A stretch of DNA of 46,551 nt from Mesomycoplasma ovipneumoniae SC01 (GTDB lineage: Bacteria; Bacillota_I; Bacilli_A; Mycoplasmatales; Metamycoplasmataceae). The position numbers and the translations under genes were made by a program. The notes under the pieces were generated by a model. The model worked only from the letters and a program-made list of their open reading frames with translations, ran no database searches and was not told the origin of the DNA. The stretch lies in the NCBI RefSeq assembly GCF_000218525.1, contig NZ_AFHO01000007.1:1-46551 (forward strand), in the 5' to 3' direction. Each line of letters starts with the position of its first letter. Within the stretch, counting starts at the first letter, position 1. Shown here one piece after another: positions 1 to 10,886 of this stretch.

Positions 1-82
1 GCCTAAAACCAGACGCTTGTTTAAGATTACCTCATCAAACTGGAGGAATCGGGAAAATTAGAATTTTACGGGAAAAATAAAT
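1..82 (-). other. Open frame continuing past the stop of the neighbouring lipoprotein
   Basis: Read on the minus strand, this edge stays open in the same frame as the lipoprotein gene after its TAA (83-85), if TGA is tryptophan. It gives a protein-like string containing PIPPVWWGNLKQASGF. There is no ATG in frame here. It may be the former continuation of the lipoprotein after a nonsense mutation, or the beginning of a gene lying outside the window. The window edge prevents a decision. Confidence 0.25.
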
Positions 83-1162
83 TTATTTTTTCTCGATTAT
101 TATAGAAAAATTGTTATCAAAGTTAATTGTTTCTCCTTCAAAAGGTACGACAAAAGTTTGGGTAAAAAATCTAACAAACGGATAATCTGATAATTGGTCT
201 TTTGGATCTTCGGTTTTAGAAAAAAACGCTTCAGGATTAACGTTTTTTTCATATTTATCAGACTTATATTCCAAATTAATCACTGAAATATTTGAATTTA
301 GGGAGTTTTTGTGTGTTATTTCATGTTTTAAGTTGTTTTGTTTTTCATCTAATGTGAAAGTGATTTCATTTTTTCCAAAATCAATATTTTTTAAAAAAAG
401 CTTGTAATTAGGAAATGTTTCTGATTCGAGAAAGCCAAATAAGTTTTTTTCTGTGCTTTGGGAAGTGTTGGGGTCTTTGCTTTTATAGGCGAAAGAATTA
501 AGCATTTGGTTAACATTTATTTGCAAATAATTTTTATTATCGTTTGAAATTAGATCTTTTTTTAACAATTTTAACTCGACAGAAGAATACGGGGTTAAAG
601 TTCGAGGAATTTTTGTTTGGGTTTCGGATATGTTGATTTTTTGGCCGTTTTGTTCAAATTCTGTAAAACCAACCGAAGTTGGAATTACATAAATAAACCA
701 AAAATCCTTTGAATTTTCGGCTACAGTTGGGACATAAATTGAGTCAGGGCTTTGATTCAATTGGCGCTTAACATCCTGAAGTTGCCTAGAATTATAGTAG
801 CGATTTATTAAATTTAAGTATGTTATTTCCGAATTTGGGCTAAATCTCGATGTATATTCGGGATTTATTTTTTGTGAGTTTGAAATTTTTGGAGCGTCTT
901 TTAGATTAAGCAAGTAAAATTGTGAATCTCTTTGCTCGTATATTCGCTGTTGTTTTTCGGCAGAAATTTCAATTAAACTCTCTGAATTAATGAATTTTTT
1001 CAAATTTATAGCATTTTGAACACCTAGACCTGTTGGATTAAATGGATCTTCGGTTTTATCAACTTGCCCACATGAGGCTATGATAAAAAAAGTTTGTGGT
1101 ATTCAAAAAGCATTAAATAGAAAATGTCGAAAAATTTTTTTTATTTTTTTGTTAAAATTCAC
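83..1162 (-). CDS. Mycoplasma surface lipoprotein of unknown function
   Basis: A 359-residue predicted lipoprotein. The N-terminus is basic (NKKIKK, residues 4-9), followed by a hydrophobic stretch that includes a TGA-encoded Trp20, and a lipobox I-I-A-S-C with Cys31 as the likely lipidated residue. The start is taken at GTG (1160-1162) because it gives a normal-length signal peptide. The only good Shine-Dalgarno (AGAAGGA) lies about 18 bases further upstream, so a non-standard start such as ATT just after it is possible. The rest is hydrophilic, rich in Asn, Lys and Ser, with no recognised domain. It follows the McrB-like gene on the same strand after 42 bases, so both may share a transcript. 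I do not recognise its family. The frame stays open after the stop, so it could be a truncated form of a longer protein. Confidence 0.7.
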
Positions 1163-1204
1163 AGTTAAATTTAAATAAATCCTTCTAAAAATTAATATAT
1201 ATTT

Positions 1205-3676
1205 TTACGACTCAAAAAAATTAGCTTTAAAGATTTTTAAGCGCTGAGGTCCTTCGGAATTAATGAATTTATTTGCTAAAGTTAAATATGAGTCATAGCT
1301 AAAAATTAGTTCTCTTTTGTTTTTAAAAGTGAAACTTCATAAGAAAAATAGGACTTTGTTAACAAAAAGATCAGGATTTTCTAAGATATTTTGGTCTATT
1401 TCAAAAGGAAGTTGTAAAACGTAGCCCTGATTTTTGCTAGCAAGTTGGTTCTCTAAAACCCTTAAAAAATCATCTCAATTCAAACCAGTGTCACAAATTT
1501 GTTTTTTTGGCAAAATGTTTGCTTGCTTTTTGTTAGGTAAATGTTTAAAATCTCAATTTTCTAGTAAATCAATCGGGAATTCAAATTCTTGATTTTCAAC
1601 ATCAATAACTGCGGTTGCAATAATTGTAAGGTTTGCCGGAATATAAATTTTTTGGCCCTCATTTGAAAAAACATATGAAGAAACTTCTGGGAGTGAAATT
1701 GAAAAAAAACTATTAGCTTTTTCATCTCGGTAAAAAAGCGGTTTTAGTTGTGAAACTAAATCAATCGCAGCTTTTTTATCCATGTTTTCAAGAATTAGGA
1801 AATATTTTTCATCTGGATTTCAAAATGAGGTTTTCAAAATCCGTGAAAATGGACCAGGAATAAAATTAGCCTGATTTTTTTCATCAACGCTAAAATCACT
1901 ATAACCAACAAAATCTTGGATAGTATAACTATCAGAAAAAGTAGCTATTTCATAATTATTTTTACGCAAATGGTATTTAAAAATATTATTTTTAATTTCA
2001 TAATAAATCTTATTTTGCGATGGAGAAATTAAAAATATATTCTTACCGGATATAATTTTTGCTTGTTTTTGACTTATTGTGATTTCGTCATTAATTTTTC
2101 TTCTATCTAATAAATTGAAAAAGTTTTGTTTGAATTGGGGTTGATTTAGTAAATTTTTAATTGAAAAGTCAACTAATTTATATACGTTGTTAATAAAATA
2201 ATTAAAATAATGCTCTCTGGATTTTAAAAATGTAGAAGCTGGCAATTTAACATTATTAATTTGGGTTTGTGATTCTGTCGGTAAATAGCAAATTTTTTCT
2301 GATTCTACGGAGTTTTTTTCTAGTTGTTGAGTTTCTTCTTTTGCTGTTTCGATATCTTCAATTTTAGTTGAGTTTGAATTTAATGATTTTGAATTGACAG
2401 TTTGTGAATTTTCACAAGGACAAGAGAGAATTTCATAACAATGTAAAACGCGAGGTAAAGATTTTTTTGTTTTACACAAATATTCCTCAGGTGAATTTTC
2501 GAGATTTTTTTCAGTGTTTTCAGGCCAATATGTTATTTGAGAATCTAAAATTACGCCTAAATTCATAGGATAGTTTTGATTTGTTGATAAATTTTCAGGA
2601 TCGTCGTTTTCACAGCAGCTTTGGCTGTCAAATGTAGGAGTATAAAATTGGGAAAACTCACCTAAATCACTCTTTTTTTCAGCGGGTTTGATTGTCTCTT
2701 CGGTGTTTTTAACTTCGTGTTTGCTTAATTCAGTTACTGTCTCTGGTTCTTGGGTTTGATCTAAAACTTGGTTTTGGGGTTCCAAGTCGTCCTGAGCGTC
2801 TTTTTTTTCGACCGGAGTTTCGGTCGGAGTTTCGCTTGGAGTTTCGGTCGGAGTTTCATTCGTAGCTAAAACCGGAGGCATTTCTTGTGCTTTATTTTTC
2901 AGAACACTTATAATATAGTCATAATTTGCTTGAGAATTTGAAGTTAAATAATTAGATCATTTTTCGGGGTCTTGTCTTATAAGACTCGCTTTTTCAAAAT
3001 TATATGATTCTAATTGGGTGTTGCATTTACTTATTAGTTCGTCAATTCTTACATATCAATAATCAAAAAGTTTTATTTTAAAAAATTTTGTGCTATATTG
3101 TTGTGTTTTTTCACGAAAAGACAAAACTTCAAAAAAAATCCCAGAAGTTAGAATATAAAAAATATGATCTTTTTGTGTCAAATTATAACGCTGAAATTTT
3201 TCGTCAAATTCGGGACAAGACGGTTCGCCGAAATTAAAATTATCAAAAATTTCATCAACTGAAACAGGGTGGTTTTTTTTCTCTTTGAGCAATTCTAGCG
3301 TCATTTTAAACAAGTGGCGATATTCTTCATTAATAAAAGTAACTAAATTAAACAAAACAATACTTATATATTCGCGAACTTTTATTGTTCCATTGTTTAT
3401 TAATTTTGCTAAAATATTAAGTTTTTGCTGTCCGTTAGCTAAAATATTTGTTTTTGCTATCCCAAGTTGAGAGGCTAATCTTATGTGTTCGCTCAAATCG
3501 CCAACTGGTTTTCAGTTTTTATTTTTGTAAATTTTTAGTCATTTACTTTTAAAATTTTGGTTTATTTCTTCTTTATTTAAATAAAGTGCTTTAATTAATA
3601 TTTCTAAACTCTCCGCTTTTCGAAGGTGTGTATTTGAAATAAGTGTTCAAATACAAGGTGTAATTTTGTTATTCAT
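1205..3676 (-). CDS. Degenerate McrB-like (AAA_5-type) AAA+ ATPase, 823 residues
   Basis: One frame of 823 residues read through several TGA(Trp) codons. It starts at an ATG preceded by GGAGAT. Residues 1-265 are mostly helical with no domain I recognise. Residues about 266-310 carry Thr/Pro/Glu repeats (ETPTETPSETPTETP), and the region around 340-410 is rich in Cys. From about residue 544 the order of elements matches the McrB/AAA_5 ATPase core: KNIFLIS then PSQNKI where GPPGTGKT is expected; ATFSDSYTIQDFVGYSDF, like the McrB sFhqsYsYeDFveG stretch; FIPGPFSRIL; KYFLILENMDK where vliIDEiNR is expected; and IPANLTIIATAV, like the sensor-1 P-NLyiigTMN. The P-loop Lys and Thr and the Walker B Asp are absent, so ATP hydrolysis is unlikely. 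No McrC-like nuclease gene is visible beside it. The family call is by eye and needs a profile search. Confidence 0.5.
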
Positions 3677-3757
3677 TTAGTATCTCCGTAGATTTTTAAA
3701 CTTTTTTAAACATTTAATACTATTTTAGCGAATTTTTGCAAACCTTTATTTATATTA

Positions 3758-5590
3758 TTAAATCCATTTTTTCCTTCGCATTCATGGTTGAACTTTTTCA
3801 CGATAAGCTTTGGATTTTTGGAAATAATGAACGCCAAGCGCTTGCATAATTTCTCAAATACCACCAATAATTCAATAAATTTGAAGTGAAGCTTGAAAAA
3901 TTATTCCAAAAAACACAAAAATTATTGACATGATTCTTTGTGTTTTTACTTGTTTTTTATATGTCTCATTTTCCTGAGCATTAATTATTCTTTTTGTTTT
4001 GTTTTTATTCAAAATTTTTGGAATTATTTGCTGCAATGCTTGAACTAAAACCGTAATAATTATTATTGGAAGATAAATTCAGTATCCTTCAAAAAGTTTT
4101 TGATAAGAAGTTGCCGCTAATTCAAGACCTAAAAAATAAGTAACTTTAAAGCTAGGGATTCCCTGGAGCGCTCGCCAAACAGCTATAAAAATAGGCATAG
4201 TTACTAAAATTTGGGAAAAGGGCGCAAAAGGTGAAAAATTATTTTTCTTATATAGGTCGGCAACTTCTTGTCGATGACGTTGTTGCATGACTTTATTTTT
4301 TTTGTAATTTTCATATTTTGCATCAATTTTAGCTTTTTTTAGTTGTAGCTCGTTTTGTTTATTTTGACCAAAAATTGTTTTAAATCTGAAAGCAAAAGAA
4401 ATGAGTTTTGTTATTACAACGATTGTTAAAATCGCCAAAATTGTTATTCAACCAGACCAAGCAGATAATGATTGGGACGAGGTTACTCAAGTAATTATTT
4501 TAGAAATTGGGTAAACAAACATCGAATAAAAAGGCCCTAATTTCCATGATTCGAGCCAGCTAACGATCGGAAATAATGGTATTTCGTTTTGGAAAGCGAT
4601 TTTTCTTGCAAAATTTTCGTCGTTATTATTCCAGTTATAAGTTTTGTTTTGTATATCAATTCGGGAAAAATTAATAGGAAAAATAATTTTTTTTATAGAT
4701 TCGGCGTATCCAGAAATAATTTTTTCGGTTTCAGGGGAAATTTCTTTTCCTGCTTTTGATTCAAACTCTTGAATTGCTTTTTCCAGTTTATTATCCGAGA
4801 ATTCTGGCAACGAAATTAGTTTGTTATAAAGAACTTGAAGAATATCACGGCTAAAAGTTGCATAACTCCGATTAACCGGAGGGAGTTTGTCGTCTATTTT
4901 AAAGAAAAACTGATCAATTTTTTCACTTATGTTAGCTGTATCATTAGTGTTATTTTGAAAATTAAAATTATTAATAGGTAAACTTTTGGCGTTTGACAGA
5001 CTTTCAAAATAATTTTTATCAGCTTTTTCACTGAAATATTTTGGAGATGGAAGTTTTATTTCAGTTCAAACAGTTTTTTGCTCATATGATTTTTGTGCAG
5101 AACTGAAGAAAATAAATTCATTAGTTTTGTCACCTTTTAAATATTCAAATTCATTTTCATTATTTTGGAACAAAATAAGCGAATTAAACTCGCCAAAATC
5201 TGAATTTTTATCACCAATTTGTTGTCTTAACAGGTTTAAAACGCTTTCTTGATCTACTTTTTTTGAATCAGCGGAAATCAAAAAGTTATTGTTTTTTGTA
5301 GCTAATTCAATACCAGGTGCACTTTCATTTTCTGATTTTTTAAAAATTGTATAATTTGGAGTTATTTCTTCTTTAGAATTATAAAACTCAAGCGCTTCGC
5401 CAACGTTATGCGAAGTTTTTACAACTAATGACTGAATACAACCGGTTAGAGAAATTCCGAAAATAATAGTGTAAAAAAAGATTTTCAAAAATTTGAAAAT
5501 AAATTTGAAGTTTTTGAAGCTATTTTTTTTTGATCCATTTTGATTCTGGAAGTAATCAAAAGCCTTTGGTCGTGTTTGTTTATTTTTCAT
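3758..5590 (-). CDS. yidC: YidC/Oxa1 membrane protein insertase
   Basis: A 610-residue inner-membrane insertase that helps place membrane proteins, alone or with Sec. The frame is read through several TGA(Trp) codons. After a basic N-terminus comes a hydrophobic segment ending in S-L-T-G-C, a lipobox as in Gram-positive YidC/SpoIIIJ. A long extracytoplasmic region of more than 300 residues follows, unusual for Gram-positives but common in mycoplasmas. The C-terminal half holds the 60KD_IMP core, with the conserved ILVTMPIFIAVWRALQGIP loop and hydrophobic segments either side. The protein ends in a basic tail (MRRKKWI), suited to ribosome contact. The start is the ATG at 5590. It overlaps the end of rnpA by 11 bases, so translation is probably coupled in the order rpmH-rnpA-yidC. 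Confidence 0.93.
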
Positions 5591-5918
5591 TTTTTTGGAA
5601 TTCTTTGAATATTTTAATAATTTCGTTCTCTTTTTCTTTAAAATTAAGTGTTAAAAATGATTTTCTTGTTATTAAAATTACTCGAAATTTTGGTGCAGAA
5701 GGTCAATCTTTTTGAAGGTTGTGAAGAATATTTTTGATTTGCCTTTTATAATAATTTCGTTTAACTGCATTAGCAAATTTTTTCGGAATTGAAATACCAA
5801 TTTCGAAAAAAGCAAATTTTGAATAATAAAGAATAAGAGAATTTGTAACTATTTGCTTTTTAGATTCAATTATTGCTTGGAATTCTCAATTTTTTTTAAT
5901 AGTCGGAATTTTTTGCAA
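5580..5918 (-). CDS. rnpA: Ribonuclease P protein component
   Basis: A 112-residue basic protein that joins the catalytic RNase P RNA to trim the 5' ends of tRNA precursors. The RNase P protein signature is seen at residues 53-60 (KRNYYKRQ), followed by a helix and the typical FRVILITRK strand. Two TGA codons are read as Trp. The chosen start is TTG at 5918, preceded by AGGA at 6 bases. There is no in-frame ATG nearby, and the position gives the usual family length. It lies 14 bases after rpmH, in the conserved rpmH-rnpA-yidC order, and overlaps yidC by 11 bases. Confidence 0.93.
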
Positions 5919-5932
5919 AATTATCCTAAAAA

Positions 5933-6076
5933 CTATTTATCTGATACAGTTAATCTTTTACGACCTTTTAATCTTCGAGCTGCTAAAATTTTTCTACCGT
6001 CAGCAGTTGACATACGTGAACGGAACCCATGAGTTTTTATATGTTTTAGTTTGTTTGGTTGGTATGTTCTTTTCAT
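5933..6076 (-). CDS. rpmH: 50S ribosomal protein L34
   Basis: A 47-residue, strongly basic ribosomal protein of the large subunit. It begins [19 protein letters not shown] and continues with [16 protein letters not shown] and a K/R-rich tail, which is the whole L34 family pattern. The ATG at 6076 is chosen over an upstream in-frame start because it gives the invariant MKRTYQP terminus and has GGAGAT just upstream. It is the first gene of the leftward rpmH-rnpA-yidC cluster and faces dnaA across the origin. Confidence 0.98.
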   Translation of the reverse strand: MKRTYQPNKLKHIKTHGFRSRMSTADGRKILAARRLKGRKRLTVSDK

Positions 6077-6258
6077 GATATCTCCTTTTGTTTTATTTGT
6101 TTTTTTAAAAATATTGCTAAAATTTAAAAAAACATAGTTATTTTGTTGACTTGCGCCCAAAATTGTATAGTTAAATTTTAACACTTTTTTATATTCTTAT
6201 ATAAATATAAAATAAACGTTTCTAAATTTTACCACAAAAGAAGGAAAAATCAAAAAAA
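6077..6258. other. Probable oriC: divergent rpmH-dnaA intergenic region
   Basis: A 182-base AT-rich gap between divergent rpmH and dnaA, where coding strand bias flips. This is the usual site of the origin in Firmicutes and mollicutes. Bases about 6171-6220 are almost pure A/T and could be the unwinding element. I found no exact TTATCCACA-type DnaA box, so the assignment rests on gene context and strand switch. The dnaA-dnaN gap (7648-7804) is the other usual place for DnaA boxes, and none was clear there either. Confidence 0.6.
6143..6171 (+). promoter_or_regulatory. Candidate dnaA promoter
   Basis: A -35-like TTGTTG (6143-6148) and a -10-like TATAGT (6166-6171) are 17 bp apart. This would give a leader of roughly 80 bases before the dnaA ATG at 6259. 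The -35 match is partial. Confidence 0.4.
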
Positions 6259-7647
6259 ATGAATGCAAACAGTAATATAAAAATTAGAACCCAAGAACTT
6301 CGGCAACAAATTGAAAACCTTTTAAATGACAAAATGGTTTACAACAATTTTTTTCAAACAATATTTGTGGTAAACGAGACAGAAACTGAAATTATCGTTG
6401 ATTTTACAGATCAAATTGCAAAACAAGAAGTTATTTCTCGATGAATTGACACTGTAGAAAAAGCGATTTCTAACCTTGAAATTTCTAAGGTTTTAACTTT
6501 TAATAATGAAAGCAATTATATAGCAAAACCTAAACAAGTACAAGATTTTACTATAAAAAACAAGTATTGCAGCTTTAAAATAAACAACTTTTTGAATAAA
6601 TTTACCTTTAAAAACTTTATAAGGTCTAATTATAATTTTCAGATTTTTAGCATTTACGATTCGATTATAAGTGATTCAAAGCTTAATTTTTCGCCGATTT
6701 TTATTTCAGGACCCTCAGGAATAGGGAAAACTCATTTTATTAACGCCATCGGAAATTTGTTGGCTGAAAAAGGTAAAAAAGTTTTCTACATTAATGATTA
6801 TAAGTTTATAAGTTGCATAACCGGTTGAATGCAAAACGGTGAAAGCGATAAAATAAGTGATTTTTTAGAGTGACTGACTCAAGTTGACGTTTTTTTATTT
6901 GATGACATTCAAGGTTTAGGGCATAAACACCAAACTTCAATAGTTGCTCTTGAAATTTTGAACAAATTTATTGAAAATGATAAAACTGTAATTATAACAT
7001 CGGATAAATCGCCTTCTTTATTAGGTGGTTTTGAAGAAAGATTTATCACAAGGTTTGGTTCGGGTTTGCATATAAAGTTAAATAAGCCAAAAAAAGAGGA
7101 CTTTTTGCGGATTTTTACACATAAATTACGCGAGCAAAATTTGGATAAACACATTTGAACAACTGAAGCGCTCGAATTTCTTTCAAAACACTTTCGAAAC
7201 TCAATCAGAGAACTTGAGGGCGCTTTAAAGTCAATTGTTTTCTACATTCAGACAAATAGAATTAAATTTCAGAGCGAAATTTATTTTGACAAGCAAAAAA
7301 TGCTCGAAATTTTTGTAGAAAAACATGAAACTGAACAAATAATCACACCTGATTTAATAATCCAGAGCGTTTCTAAATATTATGGAGTCCCTGTTAACGA
7401 TATAAAAAGTGAAAAAAGAGATAAAAATATAGTTCACGCGCGCGATATTGCTATTTGATTAATTAAAAATATTCTCGACTTAACCCACAATGAAGTCGGG
7501 TCATTTTTTAACAACAGAAAGCACTCGACAATAATTTTTACACTTAGAAAAATTGATAATTTAAAACAAAGTAATAATAACGAATTAGAGTTAGCCTTAA
7601 ACCAAATATATAAACATTTAAATTGAAGTTTTAAACATAGAAAATAA
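6259..7647 (+). CDS. dnaA: Chromosomal replication initiator DnaA
   Basis: A 462-residue AAA+ initiator that binds the origin and melts it. The frame is read through several TGA(Trp) codons. An N-terminal helical domain (about 1-90) is followed by the AAA+ core with Walker A GPSGIGKT at 151-158 and Walker B FDDIQG around 214-219. The C-terminal DNA-binding domain contains ARDIAIWLI and SFFNNRKHSTII (about 415-426), matching the DnaA signature loop that reads the DnaA box. The usual GGRDHTTV is altered to NNRKHSTI, which is common in divergent mycoplasmas. The ATG at 6259 has GAAGGAAAAA upstream. It is the first gene of the right replichore, followed by dnaN. Confidence 0.97.
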
Positions 7648-7804
7648 TAAAAATTAACACTGTTTTTTGGCAAAAAAACGCCATAAATTAAAGATTTTTA
7701 GTTTTTTTAGACTTTTAAACAAACTTATTATAATTATTATTAAACCAAACTTAACAAAACTAAACATAACTTAATGTAATTATTTATTTTATAAGGGAGT
7801 AAAA
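7648..7804. promoter_or_regulatory. dnaA-dnaN intergenic region with dnaN promoter
   Basis: It holds a small hairpin, TGGC-(A-rich loop)-GCCA, just after dnaA, and a -10 TATAAT at 7729-7734 with only a weak -35 (TTTAGA near 7706-7711). A strong Shine-Dalgarno, AAGGGAG, precedes dnaN. The rest is AT-rich. No clear DnaA box was found. Confidence 0.5.
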
Positions 7805-8941
7805 ATGAAATTTAGAATTAAAAAGAACATAATTGAAAAACAAATCGAAAGAATGCAAGTAGCAATTCTTAGTCATAATAATTCTCCACTGAGCTCTTTT
7901 TTTATGAAATTAACAAGAGGGGGTTTGTTTATAATATCGACAAATAGCGAACTTTCTTATAAAGTTTTTATTGAAAAAGAAAATTTAATTGAAATAATTG
8001 ATGTCGGTTTTTGTTTAATTGATGGATTTTTTTTACGTGATGTTATAAAAAAATGTGATTCAGAAATTAATTTTGAATTAAAAGGCAACGAATTAATTGT
8101 TTCTTGAGAAGAAGCTTCTTTTACAAAAAGTCTTATTAATGCTAGTTTTTTCCCAGAAATTGACTTTGACCAAAAAGGGATAAAATTAATTGTAAATGCA
8201 AAAAACTTCAAAAAAGCCGTAAAAAACACAGCTTTTGCAACAACAAACAATCCTTCTCAACCAGTTTTATCGGCTATAAATCTTAGTTCTGATTCGGGTT
8301 ATTTATTTTTTTCAGCAACAGATACAACTAGATTTGCCTCTGAAAAAATTGAAATTTTTAATCAAAGTAGAATAAATATTTCTGTTAATGCTAAAAATTT
8401 GAAAGATTTTATACCTCCAGAACTTGATTCAGATATTGAATTAAATATTGAACCGACAAAAATTAGCTACATTTACGATAATTTAACTATTCAATCGAGA
8501 ATTTTGACAATAGACTACAAAGATATTTCAAATATTTTGCCAAAAAAAGATGAAATTTTATATTTCTTTTCTATAAAAAAGCGCGAAATTATCGATCTAA
8601 TTGATAAAACAACGATAATTTCGCCCGGAAAAGATAATGTAATTAATCTTACAATGTCAAAAAGTGAATTAAAAGGTTTTATTTCACGACAAGATTCAGG
8701 GCAATCTAATGTTTCTACAAAAAATGTTATTGACTTTAAAATGAATCCAAATTTTGCTGATTCTAGCGAGTATGATCCCGAATTTGTCGAAATAAATGTC
8801 AATTATCGTTACCTGAAAGACGCAATTTCTGTTTTTGACAACATCATTGAAATTTATATAAATGAAAAAAAGACAAAAATGCTCATAAAATCACCTGAGC
8901 GCCCAGAAACTAGCCAACTTATTGGTCTAATTCTTGTATAA
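7805..8941 (+). CDS. dnaN: DNA polymerase III beta subunit (sliding clamp)
   Basis: A 378-residue ring subunit that tethers the replicative polymerase to DNA. The length and position directly after dnaA fit the family. The N-terminus MKFRIKKNIIEKQI matches the first clamp domain, and the region with FSATDTTRFASEKIEI (about residues 170-185) is the conserved clamp stretch usually read as atDgyrla. The C-terminus ends in a hydrophobic strand, SQLIGLILV, where clamps usually end in lvmPmr. One TGA is read as Trp at 8105-8107. The ATG has AAGGGAG at the right spacing. Sequence similarity is weak, as in other mycoplasma clamps, so context carries much of the call. Confidence 0.93.
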
Positions 8942-8988
8942 AAAGCGATTTTCTATTTTAAAAAATCAATAAAAACAGCTAAAATATA

Positions 8989-8995
8989 GTATAAT
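8989..8995 (+). promoter_or_regulatory. Candidate mnmG promoter -10 region
   Basis: A TATAAT-like hexamer (within GTATAATTTT) lies about 32 bases before the mnmG ATG, after the dnaN stop. No clear -35 is seen. It suggests that mnmG-rlmH has its own promoter. Confidence 0.4.
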
Positions 8996-9026
8996 TTTTT
9001 AATTAATTGAATTTAGAAAGTCTAAA

Positions 9027-10886
9027 ATGTCAAAAGAAAAAAATAAAATTGGTTCAGAGTTTGATGCAATTGTAGTTGGTGGTGGCCATGCCGGAATTGA
9101 GTCAGTTTATGCGCTTTTAAAAAAAGGTTTTAAAGTAGCACTCATAACAATTGATAAAAAAAAATTAGCATCAATGCCGTGTAATCCAGCAATCGGCGGA
9201 CCCGCTAAAGGAATAATAACTCGAGAAATTGACGCTCTTGGTGGTGTGCAGGCTAAATTTTCTGATGCTGCTATGATTCAAATCAAATATTTAAATGAGT
9301 CAAAAGGACCTGCTGTTTTGGCCATGCGGGCGCAAATTGACAAAGAAAAATATTCTAAAATTATCCTAAAAGATCTAAAACAACAGGATAATTTGACTAT
9401 TTTTGAAGATTTAGTAACTGAACTTTTGGTTGAAAAAAACCGTATTTTTGGACTAAAAACAAAAAAACGAGCTGTTTTTTTCGCAAAAAGCGTAATTATA
9501 ACCACCGGAACCTACATGGATTCAAAAGTTCTTCGCGGTTCTTCGTCTATCTCAAGTGGTCCTGATGGTCAAGAAACCTCAAATTTGCTCTCAAATAACT
9601 TAAAAAAACTCGGTTTCGAATTGCAACGACTTAAAACAGGAACCCCTCCAAGAATTCTTACTTCCACCATTGATTTTTCCAAAGTTGAACGTGAAGTTTT
9701 ACCACTTTATAATATAAATTTTTCATTCCAGTCAAAACACAGACTAAAAAAACAAATTTCCTGTTATTTGACTTACACTAACTCAAAAACACACCAAATA
9801 ATAAATGAAAATTTAGACAAATCCTCAATGTATTCAGGTTTAATTTCGGGAGTTGGACCTCGTTATTGCCCTTCAATTGAAGATAAAATTGTCCGTTTTT
9901 CAGACAAACCTAGACACCAAATATTTTTTGAACCAGAAACAAAAAAACAAGACATAATGTACATAAATGGCCTTTCAACCTCAATGCCCGAAGAAGTCCA
10001 AGACCAAATAATTAAAACAATCCCTGGTCTAGAAAATGCAAAAATTGCAAAATATGGTTATGCAATTGAATATGATGCAATTAATCCGCTTGAATTGAAA
10101 AAAAGTTTAGAAACTAAAAAAACAAAAGGGCTTTTTATGGCTGGTCAAATTAACGGAACCAGCGGATATGAAGAGGCTGCAGCCCAAGGTTTGGTTGCTG
10201 GAATCAACGCTGGACAATTTATTTTAAAGAAAAAACCAATTGAAATCTTGCGAAATGACGGATATATTGGCGTTTTAATTGACGATTTAGTAACAAAAGG
10301 GACAAAAGAACCTTATCGAATGCTAACCTCAAGAGCAGAATATAGACTTATTCTTCGAAATGATAATGCTGATATCAGAATGTTAAAATATGCTTTTGTT
10401 TCTGGCATGATTTCAAGAAACTATTACCTAAAAGTTAAGGAAAAATACAAAAAAATTGATAAAAAAATAGAAAAACTTTCCAAAGATTTCCTATCGCCAA
10501 AACATCCTTTGGCAAAAAAATACGGTATAAAAACTGGAATTTCAAAGCTAAAACTAATTTCTCGACCTGATGTTGATTTTAAAGATATTTTGCCCGATTT
10601 TGAATACGGTTATGAATTAATGGTCATTTCTCGTTTAAAAGGTTACATTCAAAAGCAAAATTCTGAGGCCGAAAAAATGATTAGGCTTGAAAATTTACTC
10701 ATTCCGACAGATATAAATTATCAAAAAGTCGCTAATTTATCAACTGAAGCGCTCGATAAATTTTCAAAAGTTAGACCAAAAACTATTGGCCAAGCAAGCA
10801 GAATTAGCGGCGTAAATCCAGCAGATATTCAAATGCTTTTATTTCATCTTAATCTTTTAAAAATGCAAAAAGAAGCAAAAACATAA
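9027..10886 (+). CDS. mnmG: tRNA uridine-34 5-carboxymethylaminomethyl modification enzyme MnmG (GidA)
   Basis: A 619-residue FAD enzyme. With MnmE it adds the carboxymethylaminomethyl group to uridine 34 of tRNAs that read split codon boxes. The FAD-binding GGGHAGIE is at 18-25. Other family motifs are [11 protein letters not shown] (about 53-63), the GidA signature [11 protein letters not shown], and the C-terminal [23 protein letters not shown] stretch shown here only in part ([12 protein letters not shown]). The C-terminal helical domain ends with the conserved [10 protein letters not shown]. The frame has no internal TGA. Its stop overlaps the rlmH start by one base, so the two are cotranslated. 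The length is normal for the family. Confidence 0.98.
   Translation: MSKEKNKIGSEFDAIVVGGGHAGIESVYALLKKGFKVALITIDKKKLASMPCNPAIGGPAKGIITREIDALGGVQAKFSDAAMIQIKYLNESKGPAVLAMRAQIDKEKYSKIILKDLKQQDNLTIFEDLVTELLVEKNRIFGLKTKKRAVFFAKSVIITTGTYMDSKVLRGSSSISSGPDGQETSNLLSNNLKKLGFELQRLKTGTPPRILTSTIDFSKVEREVLPLYNINFSFQSKHRLKKQISCYLTYTNSKTHQIINENLDKSSMYSGLISGVGPRYCPSIEDKIVRFSDKPRHQIFFEPETKKQDIMYINGLSTSMPEEVQDQIIKTIPGLENAKIAKYGYAIEYDAINPLELKKSLETKKTKGLFMAGQINGTSGYEEAAAQGLVAGINAGQFILKKKPIEILRNDGYIGVLIDDLVTKGTKEPYRMLTSRAEYRLILRNDNADIRMLKYAFVSGMISRNYYLKVKEKYKKIDKKIEKLSKDFLSPKHPLAKKYGIKTGISKLKLISRPDVDFKDILPDFEYGYELMVISRLKGYIQKQNSEAEKMIRLENLLIPTDINYQKVANLSTEALDKFSKVRPKTIGQASRISGVNPADIQMLLFHLNLLKMQKEAKT

Noticed and set aside
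3285-3470. Plus-strand frame inside the McrB-like gene
   Set aside because: It is short, has no ribosome site and lies antisense to a continuous 823-residue frame.
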